From assembly GCF_048128805.1 (NCBI RefSeq), contig NC_136002.1, positions 28,702,162 to 28,766,161 on the forward strand: 64,000 bases of DNA, written 5' to 3'. This document shows, piece by piece, positions 1 through 12,500 of this stretch. The DNA comes from Centroberyx gerrardi. Its lineage: Eukaryota > Chordata > Actinopteri > Beryciformes > Berycidae. A model generated the notes under the pieces. The model searched no databases, was not told the DNA's origin, and saw only the letters and a list, made by a program, of their open reading frames with translations. How positions within the stretch are numbered: the first letter of the stretch is position 1; every line of letters starts with the position of its first letter. The position numbers and the translations under genes are program-made.

Positions 1-3000
1 CGGCCGCTGGCAGAGCGGTGGGCAGGACTTCTACGCCGGCCGGCTGATCGGTCGGATGGACCCGGAGCCGTCGTCCGCCTGGCTGGATGAAGCGCAGGAG
101 GAGAGCCGGATGAGACCGCTGCTGGGGGAGCTGGACGAGTCTGCTGGCCACAGGAGTGGGAGCTCAGGTACAGGAGGGCTGTGTGGCTTTGTTCAGACCT
201 ATGGAAAGTTCTTGCCTTCCTAGTAGCTTCTCTTTTGTTTTTTGTAAATATTGTCAAAGAATTTCTTTTACAACATGTATGATACGTTTCAAATGCATGT
301 TTTCTTTAGAAAAAGCATAAATATAGGCATGGGGGGAAAAAACCCAGAAAAATAAAGTAGTAGCTTCTCTTATACCCACCTGAAGGATAGAAAACACCAA
401 TAACTATCATTTGTAGGTCCTATTCTCCAAATCTAGCTAGCAGGTAAAATGGTGAAGGTGACTCTTTGGGATCAACCAACCGCTGTGGTGGGAAGTCAGT
501 TTCCTGCCCTGCCTTCCTGGTAAAAGAGTATAGGGGAGGAGTAACTTTTGTTTTGTGCCTGTTGGGTGTCTGGTATTAGGCCTCAAGTCATTTAGCTCTA
601 TGGGGATGAAAAAGTTGATTTGAAATGGGAGGGAAAAGCTGAGACCGTACAACAATCCCTGTGTTACCAGTTTATAGCAGCTCCGTGTGTCAATTAGCTA
701 AAGTGCTCTAATTGTCCATAAACCAATTGCGCTCAAATATTAAAAGAGCCTTGAGTTTTGGTCCTCTGTGAGAAAGTGTGCGAGTGTGTGTTTTGTCATC
801 GACTCGTCTGCTGTGTGTAGGTGAAAGAACCAGTGTGGATCTCGGCGGCTCTGCCCGGGCCGGTGTGCCGTCGGACCCAGCATCGTCTCCTGAAGCCCGG
901 TCTCACAGCGGCTCCGTCCCTGGGCTGAATCCACAGGACCAGATCCTGCAAACCAGCTCCAGTCTGCCAGAGGCGGGACCAGAGAGGAGTGAAGGTGAGT
1001 CAGTAAGAGTTACAGTGAAGTCAAAAATGACCCAAGAACTGAAGGTGCTAGAGTATTTTAAGTTCATGTCAAGCAACCCTATCTGTAGTTTCAGTTTACA
1101 GTTCAAAGCAAGAAAAATGTAGTTTATGGATGTCATCACGTAGCAAAAACACACAGTTGGGAGTGCTGTTGAACTTTGGTAGAACTTTTGGTGTTGTATC
1201 ATGTCCAGGAAGCTACACAACCAGCTATCGAAGTTCAACATCACGTAAATAGTTTTTGAACTGGAGCGATGAGTGAGCAAACATCAACTATCTATCTTTA
1301 ATTTATTTATTTATTTTATTTTTGAAAATGATACCTGGTTTGGTTTTTAAATTAGCGCCATATTAATGCCTTCCACCTTCCCCTCAGTGTTTCCAGCCTC
1401 GGACTCGTTCCACCCTCTCCTGGCTGAAGTCACCCACAACGTGACGGTCGATGCCTCCATGACCTTTCACCTGCCCGTACAGGAAGCGCCTAGCTCTCCT
1501 GAGAGAAGCGGCCCGTCGCCTAGCGGGGAGCGCAGTCTCTCTCCGCACTCTGAGGAAGAGTCTGAAACGCACGCCGAACCTTCGGTCGAGTCGGAGCCGT
1601 CGCCGGAGCGTTTCAGAGCGGAGGAGCCGGCCGCTGCCTCCGTCTTACAGGAGTCCTTCTGCCTGCTCGCCACCTCCCAGTGCCGACCACAGGAATCTGT
1701 CCTCATGGTGTCTTCCCAGGAGGCGGAACTAGCAACTCTCAGCCTATCAGGTTTAACCCTGTGTGATGCTCCGCCTGCCCTAGACCTGCCGCCACCAGAG
1801 GGAGGGGACGCAGAAGAGAAGAGCGTTTCGGATCGACCTGGGCGCTCCGTCCCAGTCGGCGACCTGGGAGCTGGAGAGCCAAACACTCAGCAGGGTGCAA
1901 ACCTGAGGAGCGCTTCTCCTGTCTGGGATAAAATAATGGTATGTTCTCCCCCTCTTTTTGTCCCCCATGATGACATCAGGCGGAGTCTAGATGGGTCTCT
2001 GTCTGCCACACACAATATTTCAAATACCGCTAATTTGATTTTGTCAAAACTTGGGAAGGTGATGCAGTTTCAACTTCAAATTTACACTGACTGTCCCAAA
2101 GAAGTGAATCGTGTGTCAAGCGTAATATCTCAGATGCCACAGATCAGGTTTTGATGAATCTTGGGGAAATAATGCCTCTCACTAATGTGTGTTGGTATTT
2201 TCAAAATTATACTGATTGCCCAAAGGGTGGCGCTACAGTTGCAGGTGAAATCTAGGTGACAAATATGTCACCGATTGGTCAAGAGGAGTACAGCATTTGT
2301 GGGGCATGAGATGTTTTACTCCCTTTTTTTTTTTTTTTACCTTGTATGTTGCCTTGCAGCTAAGTACTTCTTTTGTTTTTATTTTTTGTTTGGAAAGAGA
2401 AAAATGTGGATCAACATATTTCTATATTACAAGGACTGCCATTCTGTCTGGTTTGGAACAGAAGGGTTTGAGTGCTGTGATGCCATTGGCTGAGTTGTGT
2501 AGCTGACGTCTCTTCCTGCCTGTCAGGACGCGGCCGGTGAGAAGGGGATCCTGGAGCAGTCGGAGATAACACTGCTGAGCCTGACGGACTCCACGCTGCA
2601 GGACCAGGAGGAAACCATCACAGAGGAAGAGGAACGTCCAGATGAGACGAGGGAGGAAGGCGAGAAGGCAGAGGTGATTATCCAGTGACCCTACCTGTTT
2701 GAATTGTCCAAAATGAGTGTCCTATAGGTGTTTTCAACTTGGACTGTTGAAGAATTTACTACATTTTTGTAAACGTTTGTAAAACAAATAATCAATAATT
2801 CCAAAACGTTTATTAAACATGCACGGAGAGAAGAAAGATACAAGCTGGTGGCAAGTTCTTTTGTTCTCCAAGTCAGATGAGAATAGCTAGGGTTTTTTTT
2901 TTTATAGTGAGAAACGCACAGGGAGGGGGAAACAAAAAGGCATTTCTTGAACATTGACATGTCATTGAACTGATAAGGAGCAGGCACAAAGACTTGGTAA

Positions 3001-5123
3001 ATGCATAAAAAGTTGCACAGCAGCAAAATGTGTGAATACAGACAAAGGAATGAAAGAGATAACATTCCACATTATGCACAACAGTGCATAATGTGGAATG
3101 CAGAGTGAAAATGCAGACTGAAACCAATTTGAAACTGCTAATTAAAACAGACATGGGAATTTCTCTCAAACTGACCACATGACTTGTTTTCTAGGAGTTG
3201 GAGTCCACATTGTTACCGGAGGAAACTGCTACAGCTTTAAAAGAGGAGAGCACCCAAACACTTGCAGGTAAAATCACAACAGTTGACACTGAAGTCTGAT
3301 TGTATTTAATTGAGAAATAATGAGTTATGTTAGGTTGAGTATGTTTCTTTAGCTGATTTAGAGTGCCATATGGGTGAGTTCGCTTAATTTGGGAAAATTC
3401 ACTTGTGATTCATTTGCCAGTGATGTGATCAGGAACAGTTGGCAGGAGAACTACAATATCCCATGAAAAATTAATGGGAATTGTATCTCCAAAATCTGAA
3501 ATCCTTTATCAAAAAACAAACGGATCATGTCACTTTTCAAGGGGAACACTGTAAACTCGTCACATCTGATCTCCCTGTCTTGGCCTCTTTTATATCCAGC
3601 GACTCTACTGGAGTTTGCGTGGAGTCCCAGCGGAGGCCTGCAGGAAGCCTTCCAGCAGAAGCGCAGTGCTCTGCTCCAGAGATCGTCCCGCAGGGTGGAG
3701 CAAATCAAGAGAGCTGCAGCCAAGACCCAACCCGAGGTCCAGGGCCCATCTGAAGGCCAGCGACGGTCTAAAGCTGAGGAACCTCGGCCCATCAGCTGTA
3801 AAGCCAAGACCAAGTCAGAACCTCAGCTGAAGACTAATACCAAGACGAAGGGAGAGCAGGCTGAGGACCAAACCCCTGAGACGGCACGCTTCGTCACTGC
3901 AGGAAGCTCCAAGCAGAAGAAGACCCAACTTCCCCCTCCAGGTAACGTAACAAGATGCTGTTTGTTGGACACTTTGATCCAAAGCGCCTTACAGTGCCAT
4001 GAGCAGCTACATTTTCACTATACTCATCTATTGAGCTATGCAGGACCACAAGTAAGAAAGTTTTATGATGAAGGTTCAGACCAAAGCACAGCAATAAATG
4101 GGGAAAACTGCTTGATCCAAGTGTGTGGAAGTTGTATCCTCTAAGATTTTATTATACCTCAAGCACCTTAGCAAAGTCTAGCTTTGTGATTGGCAGAAAT
4201 GCGACTAAAGCAACTTTGACCAGTGATCTTCAAATCAAGAAATTCAGGTCTGGAAAAGTGTCTGTAATCCACCAGTCACTGTGGCTGATGGACTACAGGT
4301 ATTAAACCAGCTACTGCAACAATCTGAGTCCATCTTAAGCCCGGTCTTCCCCTCTGTTTCCCCTCCAGTGAGTGACACCAGGCTGAAGAAGGTGGGCGAG
4401 GTGAAGATCTGTACACCTGAGCAGAGGAAGCGGGACGTTTCTGAGATGCACCAGAGAACCCAGAGGTACCGCTGGAACATTAATCCACTTCTGCTACCCA
4501 AAGACGGTGTAGTGGTCGGACTGTCCTGCCTGTACTACCTTACATTTCCAAACATAGTGCAGCAACTTATAGTCACGGCGGCTCTTTGCGACACAAGTGG
4601 CAGTCCAAGTGCTTTACTACGCTAAACTGTCCGTGTCTCCAGTGATTCTCCTTTGTCCTGTTAATCAAACTTTGCACCTGGAATAGTTCTATAAGCAACC
4701 CATGTAAACGGCTTAATTGGAATATTGTCTCATTTAGAATAAGACCAATAGTCGGATTATTGCTGTCCATGTAACGGTCAGTGTTTGTTGCTCACGTCTC
4801 TGTGCAGGTTGTATGAGCAGCTGGAGGAGGTGAAGCAGCAGAAGGAGAGGAGGAGCAGGCAGGAGGCGAATGCCAACAACAGACTGAAGGCCAAGGAGTT
4901 CCACAAGGTAAAACACGCAAATGGGAGTCAGAAAATGTGTTCTTTTGTGGTTAGTTTTTTTTTTTTTTTAATGAAACGGTTCTTATTAAGGAGAAGGAGA
5001 CAGTGGATTACCTTGTAATGCTTTAAGTCAATTCTGTTGAGTTTGAGTTTATAAACAAGAATCTCTACAATCTCTTTGCAGAAAACCTTACAGAAGCTTC
5101 GAGCCAAGCAGACTCATCAGTGA
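1..5123 (+). CDS. cep295: ALMS-motif centrosomal protein, 3' part, probably CEP295
   Basis: Nine exons join in frame: 1-167 (open at the left edge), 821-994, 1388-1938, 2527-2673, 3195-3267, 3600-3941, 4369-4465, 4808-4907 and 5082-5123 (TGA at 5121-5123). All introns are GT-AG and phases agree. The early part is Ser/Pro/Glu-rich and low in complexity. The last four exons hold a basic, coiled-coil-prone region (starting near LLEFAWSPSGGLQEAF) and end in a charged block with EFHKKTLQKLRAKQTHQ just before the stop. That ending matches the ALMS motif as I recall it for CEP295; ALMS1 ends differently. CEP295 is a centriole protein needed for centriole-to-centrosome conversion and for building the centriole wall. 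The N-terminal bulk lies outside the window. ALMS1 or another ALMS-motif protein is the alternative; the motif class is firmer than the name. Confidence 0.72.
3063..3100. repeat. Perfect 17-bp hairpin in a cep295 intron
   Basis: CATTCCACATTATGCAC is followed by a four-base loop (aaca) and its exact reverse complement. It lies in the intron between the exons ending at 2673 and starting at 3195. It is probably a remnant of a palindromic miniature element; no open frame or target duplication was recognised. Confidence 0.75.
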
Positions 5124-5190
5124 TCAACTTTAATTTAATTGAATGTATCTTGTTTTGTAAATTTAAGTTAAAAAATTGTAATGTATTTGC

Positions 5191-5196
5191 AATAAA
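5191..5196 (+). promoter_or_regulatory. Poly(A) signal of the cep295-like gene
   Basis: AATAAA lies 68 bases after the stop codon in AT-rich DNA. The opposing minus-strand gene has its own AATAAA at 5350-5355, so the two transcripts end tail to tail with about 150 bases between signals. Confidence 0.8.
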
Positions 5197-5349
5197 GCAT
5201 ATTTAAGTCATTTGAAGTTGGTCTGTTTTTGCACTACGGTTTTATATTGGAGACTGGATCTTTGGAGCATCAGAATCACAACAACTTCCAGGGCACAAAA
5301 CAAAAGTAACACTTAAAGACAAGAAATTCATTTACAAGTTGAACAAGTC

Positions 5350-5355
5350 TTTATT
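5350..5355 (-). promoter_or_regulatory. Poly(A) signal for the GTSF1-like gene
   Basis: TTTATT on the plus strand reads AATAAA on the minus strand, about 250 bases after the stop of the GTSF1-like frame. This suggests a transcribed 3' UTR. Confidence 0.55.
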
Positions 5356-5603
5356 GTGAAACAAAGATTATGCTAGATGTTGCTTTCAGATGAGTTAATC
5401 ATTTATTAGACAAAAACATTCATGATAGTCATTTATAGATGTACAAAAGTGTGAGATTGGCTTTACTGTCTGTCTAGCCTGACACCCTGGAGACAGCACA
5501 GTCTTTAGTTTGACGGCACTGAGTTTGGTTATTCAGAAAAACAAAAGGCACAACCACACACGTTTCATATTGAAGGATAAGCGAGGTCAGTTGAATCAGA
5601 TTT

Positions 5604-5795
5604 TTAGTCCAGTGGTATCAGGTGGCGAGCATTAAATGGACAGGTTTTCAGTTCACTGAACAGTTGGGGATGATTCTTCTTGCACTTGATCAGACGGTAA
5701 GGGAAGCGGCAGGCCCGGATCTGGTGGTTCTTGTCAAAGGGACACTGCAGAAGTTTGTTGGGGTCACAGCCTTCTCCTTCAACAGTCTCCTCCAT
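5604..5795 (-). CDS. GTSF1-like CHHC zinc-finger protein, short form
   Basis: A 63-residue frame contains a U11-48K-type CHHC finger: [20 protein letters not shown] followed by CKKNH. A second finger begins with KTCPFNARH and then stops. GTSF1 proteins bind RNA with two tandem CHHC fingers and support Piwi-piRNA silencing of transposons in the germ line. Usual family members are about 150-170 aa with two complete fingers and an acidic tail, so this one has one finger and half of another. I see no donor before the stop that would add the rest. The start chosen is the first ATG ahead of the acidic EETVEGEG stretch; no upstream coding exon was recognised. It could be a short paralogue, an exon of a longer gene with a misread 3' end, or a decaying copy. 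Confidence 0.7.
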   Translation of the reverse strand: MEETVEGEGCDPNKLLQCPFDKNHQIRACRFPYRLIKCKKNHPQLFSELKTCPFNARHLIPLD

Positions 5796-6566
5796 TGTAC
5801 AGGGTTATATCCTCTCTGCAGCAGCAGTCTTGCAAGGACTGCTACTGGATCCAAACCTGAAGGTGGTCGACATCTCTAGGTGGGAATCACTGCCTCACTG
5901 ATGAACCCCAAAACTGGTGAGCTTTGTTTGCTGACCGCTTGTTGATGTCTCCAATATTCGCTTTTAAAAAATCTGATATCAGCCACTGTTGTCTACCTTA
6001 AATATGATGCAGCTTATTTGATTACATATTTCTGTGATGGATAAATACCACAATCCTTGCCTGTGGGAAGCCCTTAATCAGTATTTATTCTAATGTATAA
6101 GAATGCATAAGAGTGCAAGAATGTTTTTATTATCCTGGGTTTCAATGGAGAGTTTTAATGTCCTATGGTCCAACTGCAGTTTCAGAGGCTTTTCCACCCT
6201 GCCGAAGTAAAACTCTTGGGGAAAATGAATGCATAGGAATTTGGGAAAGTGAAATTATTGACTATTGTCCTTCAAAAGCTCCTATCAGTCGAACTCTACT
6301 GTCCCTCATCTTACCAACACCTCCTCCTCAACAAATGGCCGCTGCTTGCTAGTCTCAATGTTTATGGCTTAACAAGTAGCAAGTTTGGATGTCACAGGCG
6401 CCGTTTACACAGGAACAAAAAAAAACACATTTTAAACCCTTTGTGGCACAGATCTGATCCAAAAAATTCCCAGCTTCTGTGGTTTCTCCTCCCTTCCCAC
6501 AAAATGCTGTTAAAGAAAAAAGTTTTTCCTGCTGCATGTGAATCTTGCCTTAAACCAGGATGATGT

Positions 6567-9500
6567 TTAGAGTTTGGAGAAGGCGATCGTCTTGGGACTC
6601 TTCTTCTCCATGGAGGCCTGAGCCGATTTCATCACGTCGTGCGTCTGCAGCATGCTCATGTTCCACGTGGCCTGGACAAGAGGGGGTAAGGGAGTGATGC
6701 AGTTCAGGGCTGGGGGTCAAATCACTTAAAAAATAAAATCAGGAAGTTCATTTTCCTACATTTAAAAAAATGGAAATCTTTCAGTGAAGTCTCATATACA
6801 CACCCTATATTGAAATTTTTAACGTTTGTAGGTTGACTGGGCATACATGCTCTTTTTCAGCAACATCCTGCTTCACATTCAGTTACATAGATTCACTTTG
6901 ACCACTGAGCAGCTTCACTGCAGCAGCCGGGGGTTCAGCACCTTGCTCAAAGGCACCTCGACAGTAGAGAGCATTTTTCAATCAAGCCACAGCCAGGTCT
7001 GGGATTTGAACCAGCAACCTTCCAGCCAGAAGCAGGTTTCTCTAATGTCTAGGCTGCCACTGCACACTGAATGAAGTTGAATTGATGCTGATGCAGTTAA
7101 AAAAAAAATTGTATCTTGGGACCTCTATGGCTGCAGCACAGGCCACCATGTATCTGTTGGAGGTACCTGTTGTAAGGAAGTGCCCTAAACTGTAGTTGCT
7201 CAGTGGTCAACAGTAGAGCAGTGGTTCTCTACCTGGGGGTCGCAAGATTATTTATGGGATAGGGAAAAAGCATATTTTACTTTATTTTACAAATTTATCA
7301 TGTCTATTTTTTGAGATTTTTTCTCTAATTTTTGCTTTTTATTCTTGTGAAATACTGAATAGTTTTCAGCCTCTTGGCCTCGTCTGATAATAAATCAAAT
7401 GAAACAACCTGAAATGGGAAAATCATTCTTTGGTTGAACTCTGAACGCTTGTGGCAGGGGTTGCGAGTAGGTATCGCTTCGTTTTAAAGGTCACGAGCCA
7501 AAAAGGTTGAGAACGTCTGCAATAGAGGACTGGCTGTCCACTAGAGAGCTTCTTGGTGTGAAAGCATTTTTTTTTGGGGACATTTTAGACTTTATTGGAA
7601 AGCTGATAGAGAGACAGGAAAGGTTGGGAGAGAGAAGGGGATGGCATGCGACAAAGGTTCCGGTCCAGATTCAAACCCAGGATGTCGTGGTTTCATGGTA
7701 CGCACCTCAGACCACCGAGACACCAGGATGCCCGGTGTGAATGTGTTTAACTGTGAATGTGAAGCGGGTGATTCTGAAAATGAGCATGAATGTTCCCTGG
7801 ATTTCTTTAGGGTTTTAAACAGGTGGACTGCTGTAGCCCCTCACCATGTAGTCCAGCCCCTCCGCCACACTGTGGTCTCTGGAGTAGATGAGGTTGATCT
7901 TGGTGCCCTGCACAGCCACAGGGCTGCGGCCCGCGATCTCCCCCGCCATCTCCAGAGCTCCGGCCATCATCGCCTCCTTGTCAGCAAACACCCGGCTGCA
8001 GCGGGACAGAGGGAATATGAAGAGTTCTCACAATAAGAGATCAACCGTTTAAAAAAAAAAAAACAGTGACAGTTACTCTCTGAAAATGAGCACAAAATGA
8101 AAAGGGATCATGGTTGTTAAATACAGTAGATAACTTAAGTCCTTGGTTGACAAATTAAAACACTTTTACAGACTAGATCCTCAATATTTTAGAGATGGTA
8201 GGTGCTTGTGGGATACAATCAAGTGGCTTTATGGCTGTCTTAGCACGACAAACTTACATGTGCTTCCCTTTCTGAACTGAGATGATGGCAAAATATGTCA
8301 GAATCAACTTTGCCAACAAAAACACTAAATGGGTGTTTTGAAGGTGCACAGAAACTACAAAAAATGTTTTGGTTAAGTGTCTCCAAGTGCAGTAAAAATG
8401 TTACTATTCAATGAGTTGTGGACATTTCTAATAAATACAAGCCCAACATGGATACACAGACACTAATAGCCATCATAATAATAACCTTGTTCTCTGCAAA
8501 GACAAAAAAGGACTCAAAGGCTTCAACACACACCCTTACCTGACCAATCCGCTGCTCTTGGCCTCATCTGCATACATCTTCCTGGCTGTCAGAGCCAGCT
8601 CATTCACTAGACTGGAGAAAGAAGAGTAACCCACATTACAACAACATTACGTGCTTACTGGTTATATGCATAAAAGTTGTTGTACATGAATGTATAAACT
8701 AAACGGAAGACAAATTTTCCCCCATATCATCTGTGTAGTCCACAGAACAGGTATCCAGCTCCTGTCTGTTCACCTGCGGCTGCCGATGACTTTAGGAAGT
8801 CTCTGCAGCGTTCCAACATCTGCTGCAAGACCGATGTCCACCTCCTGAAACGCCACAGAGAAAAGACAGGCAGTGAGACTGACGACAACATGCTACATGC
8901 GTGAGTATAAGACAGACCTGCATGGTTGTTGTTTCTCTGTATCCTTCAAAATCACATATAGTCCAACATTTTCATTCGTAAGTTACTTAGCTGTTTTAAC
9001 ACAAAACACCAATCAGAATTAAACAAATGTTTCGAAATGTCGCCTTCATCTGTTTCAAAACAGATGAAGCGCTAGCGAAGACCATGTTAAAGATAAAGAT
9101 GTGAAAGTTAGATGCTCCCTCCCCTCTGACTGCTGCAGAACATTTTTACTTAAAAGTTGTGCAGTTATACTGTAGCCACACACACCTTGACCTGGAACCA
9201 TGCGTCTTGGGTACACAGGCGAATGTCACAGGCTGTGATCAGGTCAACACCTGAAATAACGCACAACATCCAGACAGAACATGACATGTCGGCTTACTGA
9301 GTCCATTCACTGCTGTTTTCTCTACTGATTCAAGCTACACAAAACTCTCAGTTCAGATATGTCAGCCGAGTCTTGGCAATGGCAGGTGAAACTTGTACTC
9401 TCATTCATGCTGCTAGGGAAAACAGTGATAGGCGGGACATGTAGCAACGCAAGTGTGTGATTGGCTGCTGATGTGAGATGTTTCCCAAAACTTGTAGCCA

Positions 9501-12500
9501 ACTCTTTTGCGCAGACAACAAGCAAGGCAACTGTGGTCAACCTCAGCCAGTATCACTCTGCTCTTACAAAATGAATGGACTTCCAGCTAGCACTGGGTGA
9601 TATGGTTGAAATCAATATCATGATAATAATAAGGATTTTTTTCTATATCGATATATATCACGATATGGCTCATGTATGCAAAATCACGTTAAATAATCAA
9701 ATGAATGTTCATCCCATTGAACCAAATGGTAATATTAGGTGTGATGTCAAACAAAACTGAAATTAATAACATTCCTACCATACCTCATTTTGTCAGTTTT
9801 TAAATAAAATATGCTTGTTATCAACAGTTTAGACCGCAGAATCGTGTGTCACAAAATCACCATATCATCATGATATGATTCCACTGAAAGACGATAAACG
9901 ATAATATTGAATTATCGCTAGGGCTGAACGATTTTGAAAAAATATGTAATTGCGATTATTTTGACTGATATTGCAATTGCGATATAATTTGCGATATTAG
10001 AGGGAATGATAATTTTTACATCATTATTCTCATTTTCATTGAAAAACGTATTAAAATGATTATGGTGTGATTTTTGCGGGGATCTGTACCAAACAAAGAT
10101 GTTTTCTTAAGTCTGTAGAATATGATGTGTAGGCCAGGACGTCTCTGCAGCACGACAATATTTCATTTAAAATGGTATTTTGACACACATTTCGCCTTTA
10201 ACAAATATTGCGCCTCCTGCGATTTGAAAATTGCAGTAGGCCATATTGCGATTTCGATAAAATTTCGATTAATTGTCTAATTATCGCCCAGCCGTACTTC
10301 CAGCAACTAGTTTCTCAAGTCGCTTTTCCTTCCGGTCTGAACCACTACAGTGTGAAGACGTCTCACCTCCTCCCACACAGGCTCCGTGGACGGCCACCAG
10401 CACAGGCTTTGGACACTACAGGGAGAAACACCACAGAAGATCAGAGTGTAAGAAAATACACACAGAGCGAACCTGACGAAGCAGCCACATGGTTTTTATG
10501 GCCTACAATTATTATGTAGCCGATCAATAAAAGTGTCGATCTAAGTATTTCTGGTGTGCGGTAGAGTACTAATTAAATGACAGAAGGTCAGTTTTGTAAG
10601 AAGATACACTGAAAACCGAGCGATTTCAGTTTTGCACATATTCATAATCATATCTGTGATTGGTCCAATCAGGTGAAATTTAGTTATTCATTTATTTATC
10701 CATCATAGTGCAACACCTATATTCTGTATTTGATTCTAATCTTATCTTTTTCTTCTACTGTTTCTATTTGGTTTTTTTTATATTACTGTTTTCATTGGTT
10801 TATATTGTCTTTTATTATTTTCTAGTGGTCTAGCTCTTCAGGCTGTGTCTGTGTGACTGACCCTCTCTATAACGGAGAACGTCTCTTGGTATTTGGTGAT
10901 GGTTCTCCTCATGTTCCAGGAGCTTCTGGCCGTGTCGTCGCCCTCTGGCTGCAGCACGTCGCTGGCCATGTCCATCAGGTCAATACCTGGACAGACGCAC
11001 AGAGCAGAAAATAAATTAAACTGTGCTAAGAGGAAACCAGTGTGGTAAAGCACAGCCCAATACCTACCAGCTGTGAAGATCTTCCCGGCTCCAGAAACCA
11101 CCACCACTCTGCAGTCTGGGTCTCCGGCTATCTGGTTGAAGCAATCCACCATCTCACTGGGAAACAAAACAGTGCGGGTGTTGATGCAACAGGCTAGTTT
11201 ATGGAGTAATGCTGCAACAGGTGACAAACCGAGACACAGGGTCAAACATCTATTCAACTGTTTCCTGGTCACAAGATGTTCTTATCAATGTTGGGTGTAT
11301 AACGCATTATAAATTGATGCATTAGAGTACTTTCAGATTACGTTTTTGTGGTAATTAGTAACTCAACGCATTCGTTTTTCAATTCTATTAAAAATCAGAA
11401 TGTTGTTACTTTTATTTTTCTTTCATATTGTTTCAGTTGTGTCTCAGTCTCTGTTTTAAAAACAGAGCGATAATCTTGACAGTGATCGACAACACACTTG
11501 GCAGCAGAAACTATTTTTTAACCATTTTGCTACAGCATGTTTCTGAAGTGGGGAACACAAAAGTACTTTAACGACTTACTATGAATAAATACTAACTTAG
11601 GTTACTTTTTAAAAGGTAAATAACAAAGTAACTGGTTAAGTAACTTTCCCCAACACTGGTTCCTATGCAATTCAACTAACAATGATGAGGAACTCTTTAG
11701 GTACTGTTGTTTATTGTTTATTGTGGATCCCCATTAGTAGACTCACAAGCGACAGACTAGTCCTATTCATTAATTTGGCGATGGAAGTGATTCAGATGAA
11801 GTGAAGCTGCGCTCCCACCTCCAGAAAGCTCTGTTCATGGCGTTGCGTTTCTCGGGGCGGTGCAGCTCGACGTGCGTGACGGACTCCGCCGGGTGGCTGA
11901 CGGACAGGGAGGTGAAGGGGGGGGTGGGACCGCCTGGAGACGACATGGCTCTGACCGCACTCTGACCGGGGAGCCACAGACCCCAGTCTGACAGGATACA
12001 CAGAGAGAGGGACGGATGAGAAGAAGCTTTCCAGCACAGTGTGGAATGAGTTCATCTGGCAGAACGAGTCCAATAATAGAACGACCTTCCTCTATTGCCA
12101 ACACTGCAAGCAACTAGGGCTGCAACTAACGATTTTTCTGTATTTTTAATCATTTAGTCTATAAAATGTCAAAAATAATGACAAATGGCCATCACAAGTT
12201 ACCAGAGCCCAAAGTGATTCTTCAAATTGCTTACTTAGTCTGACCAGCAGCCAAAAAAACCTAAGTATTCTTTTTATAATGATATGAAACAGAGAAAAGC
12301 AGTAAATAAATATAATAACAAATTTATAAAATAAACTTGTGAAGCTGTAACCAGCAAATGTTTGGACTTTTTACTTGATAAATGACTAAAACTGCCCATC
12401 GACTAATTGATTACTCGACTAATCATTTCAGGCTTCAAGTAACCAATAGTAAGAAGTGCAAGTTTAGATAATGAGAGGACAGAAAGCAGTGGAGAGATGG

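Noticed and set aside
1-5123. Naming the first gene ALMS1
   Set aside because: ALMS1 has a different C-terminal end as I recall it; KAKEFHKKTLQKLRAK fits CEP295 better.
6870-7740. tRNA genes inside tRNA-like blocks
   Set aside because: No complete cloverleaf with A and B boxes at proper spacing; they look like decayed interspersed repeats.
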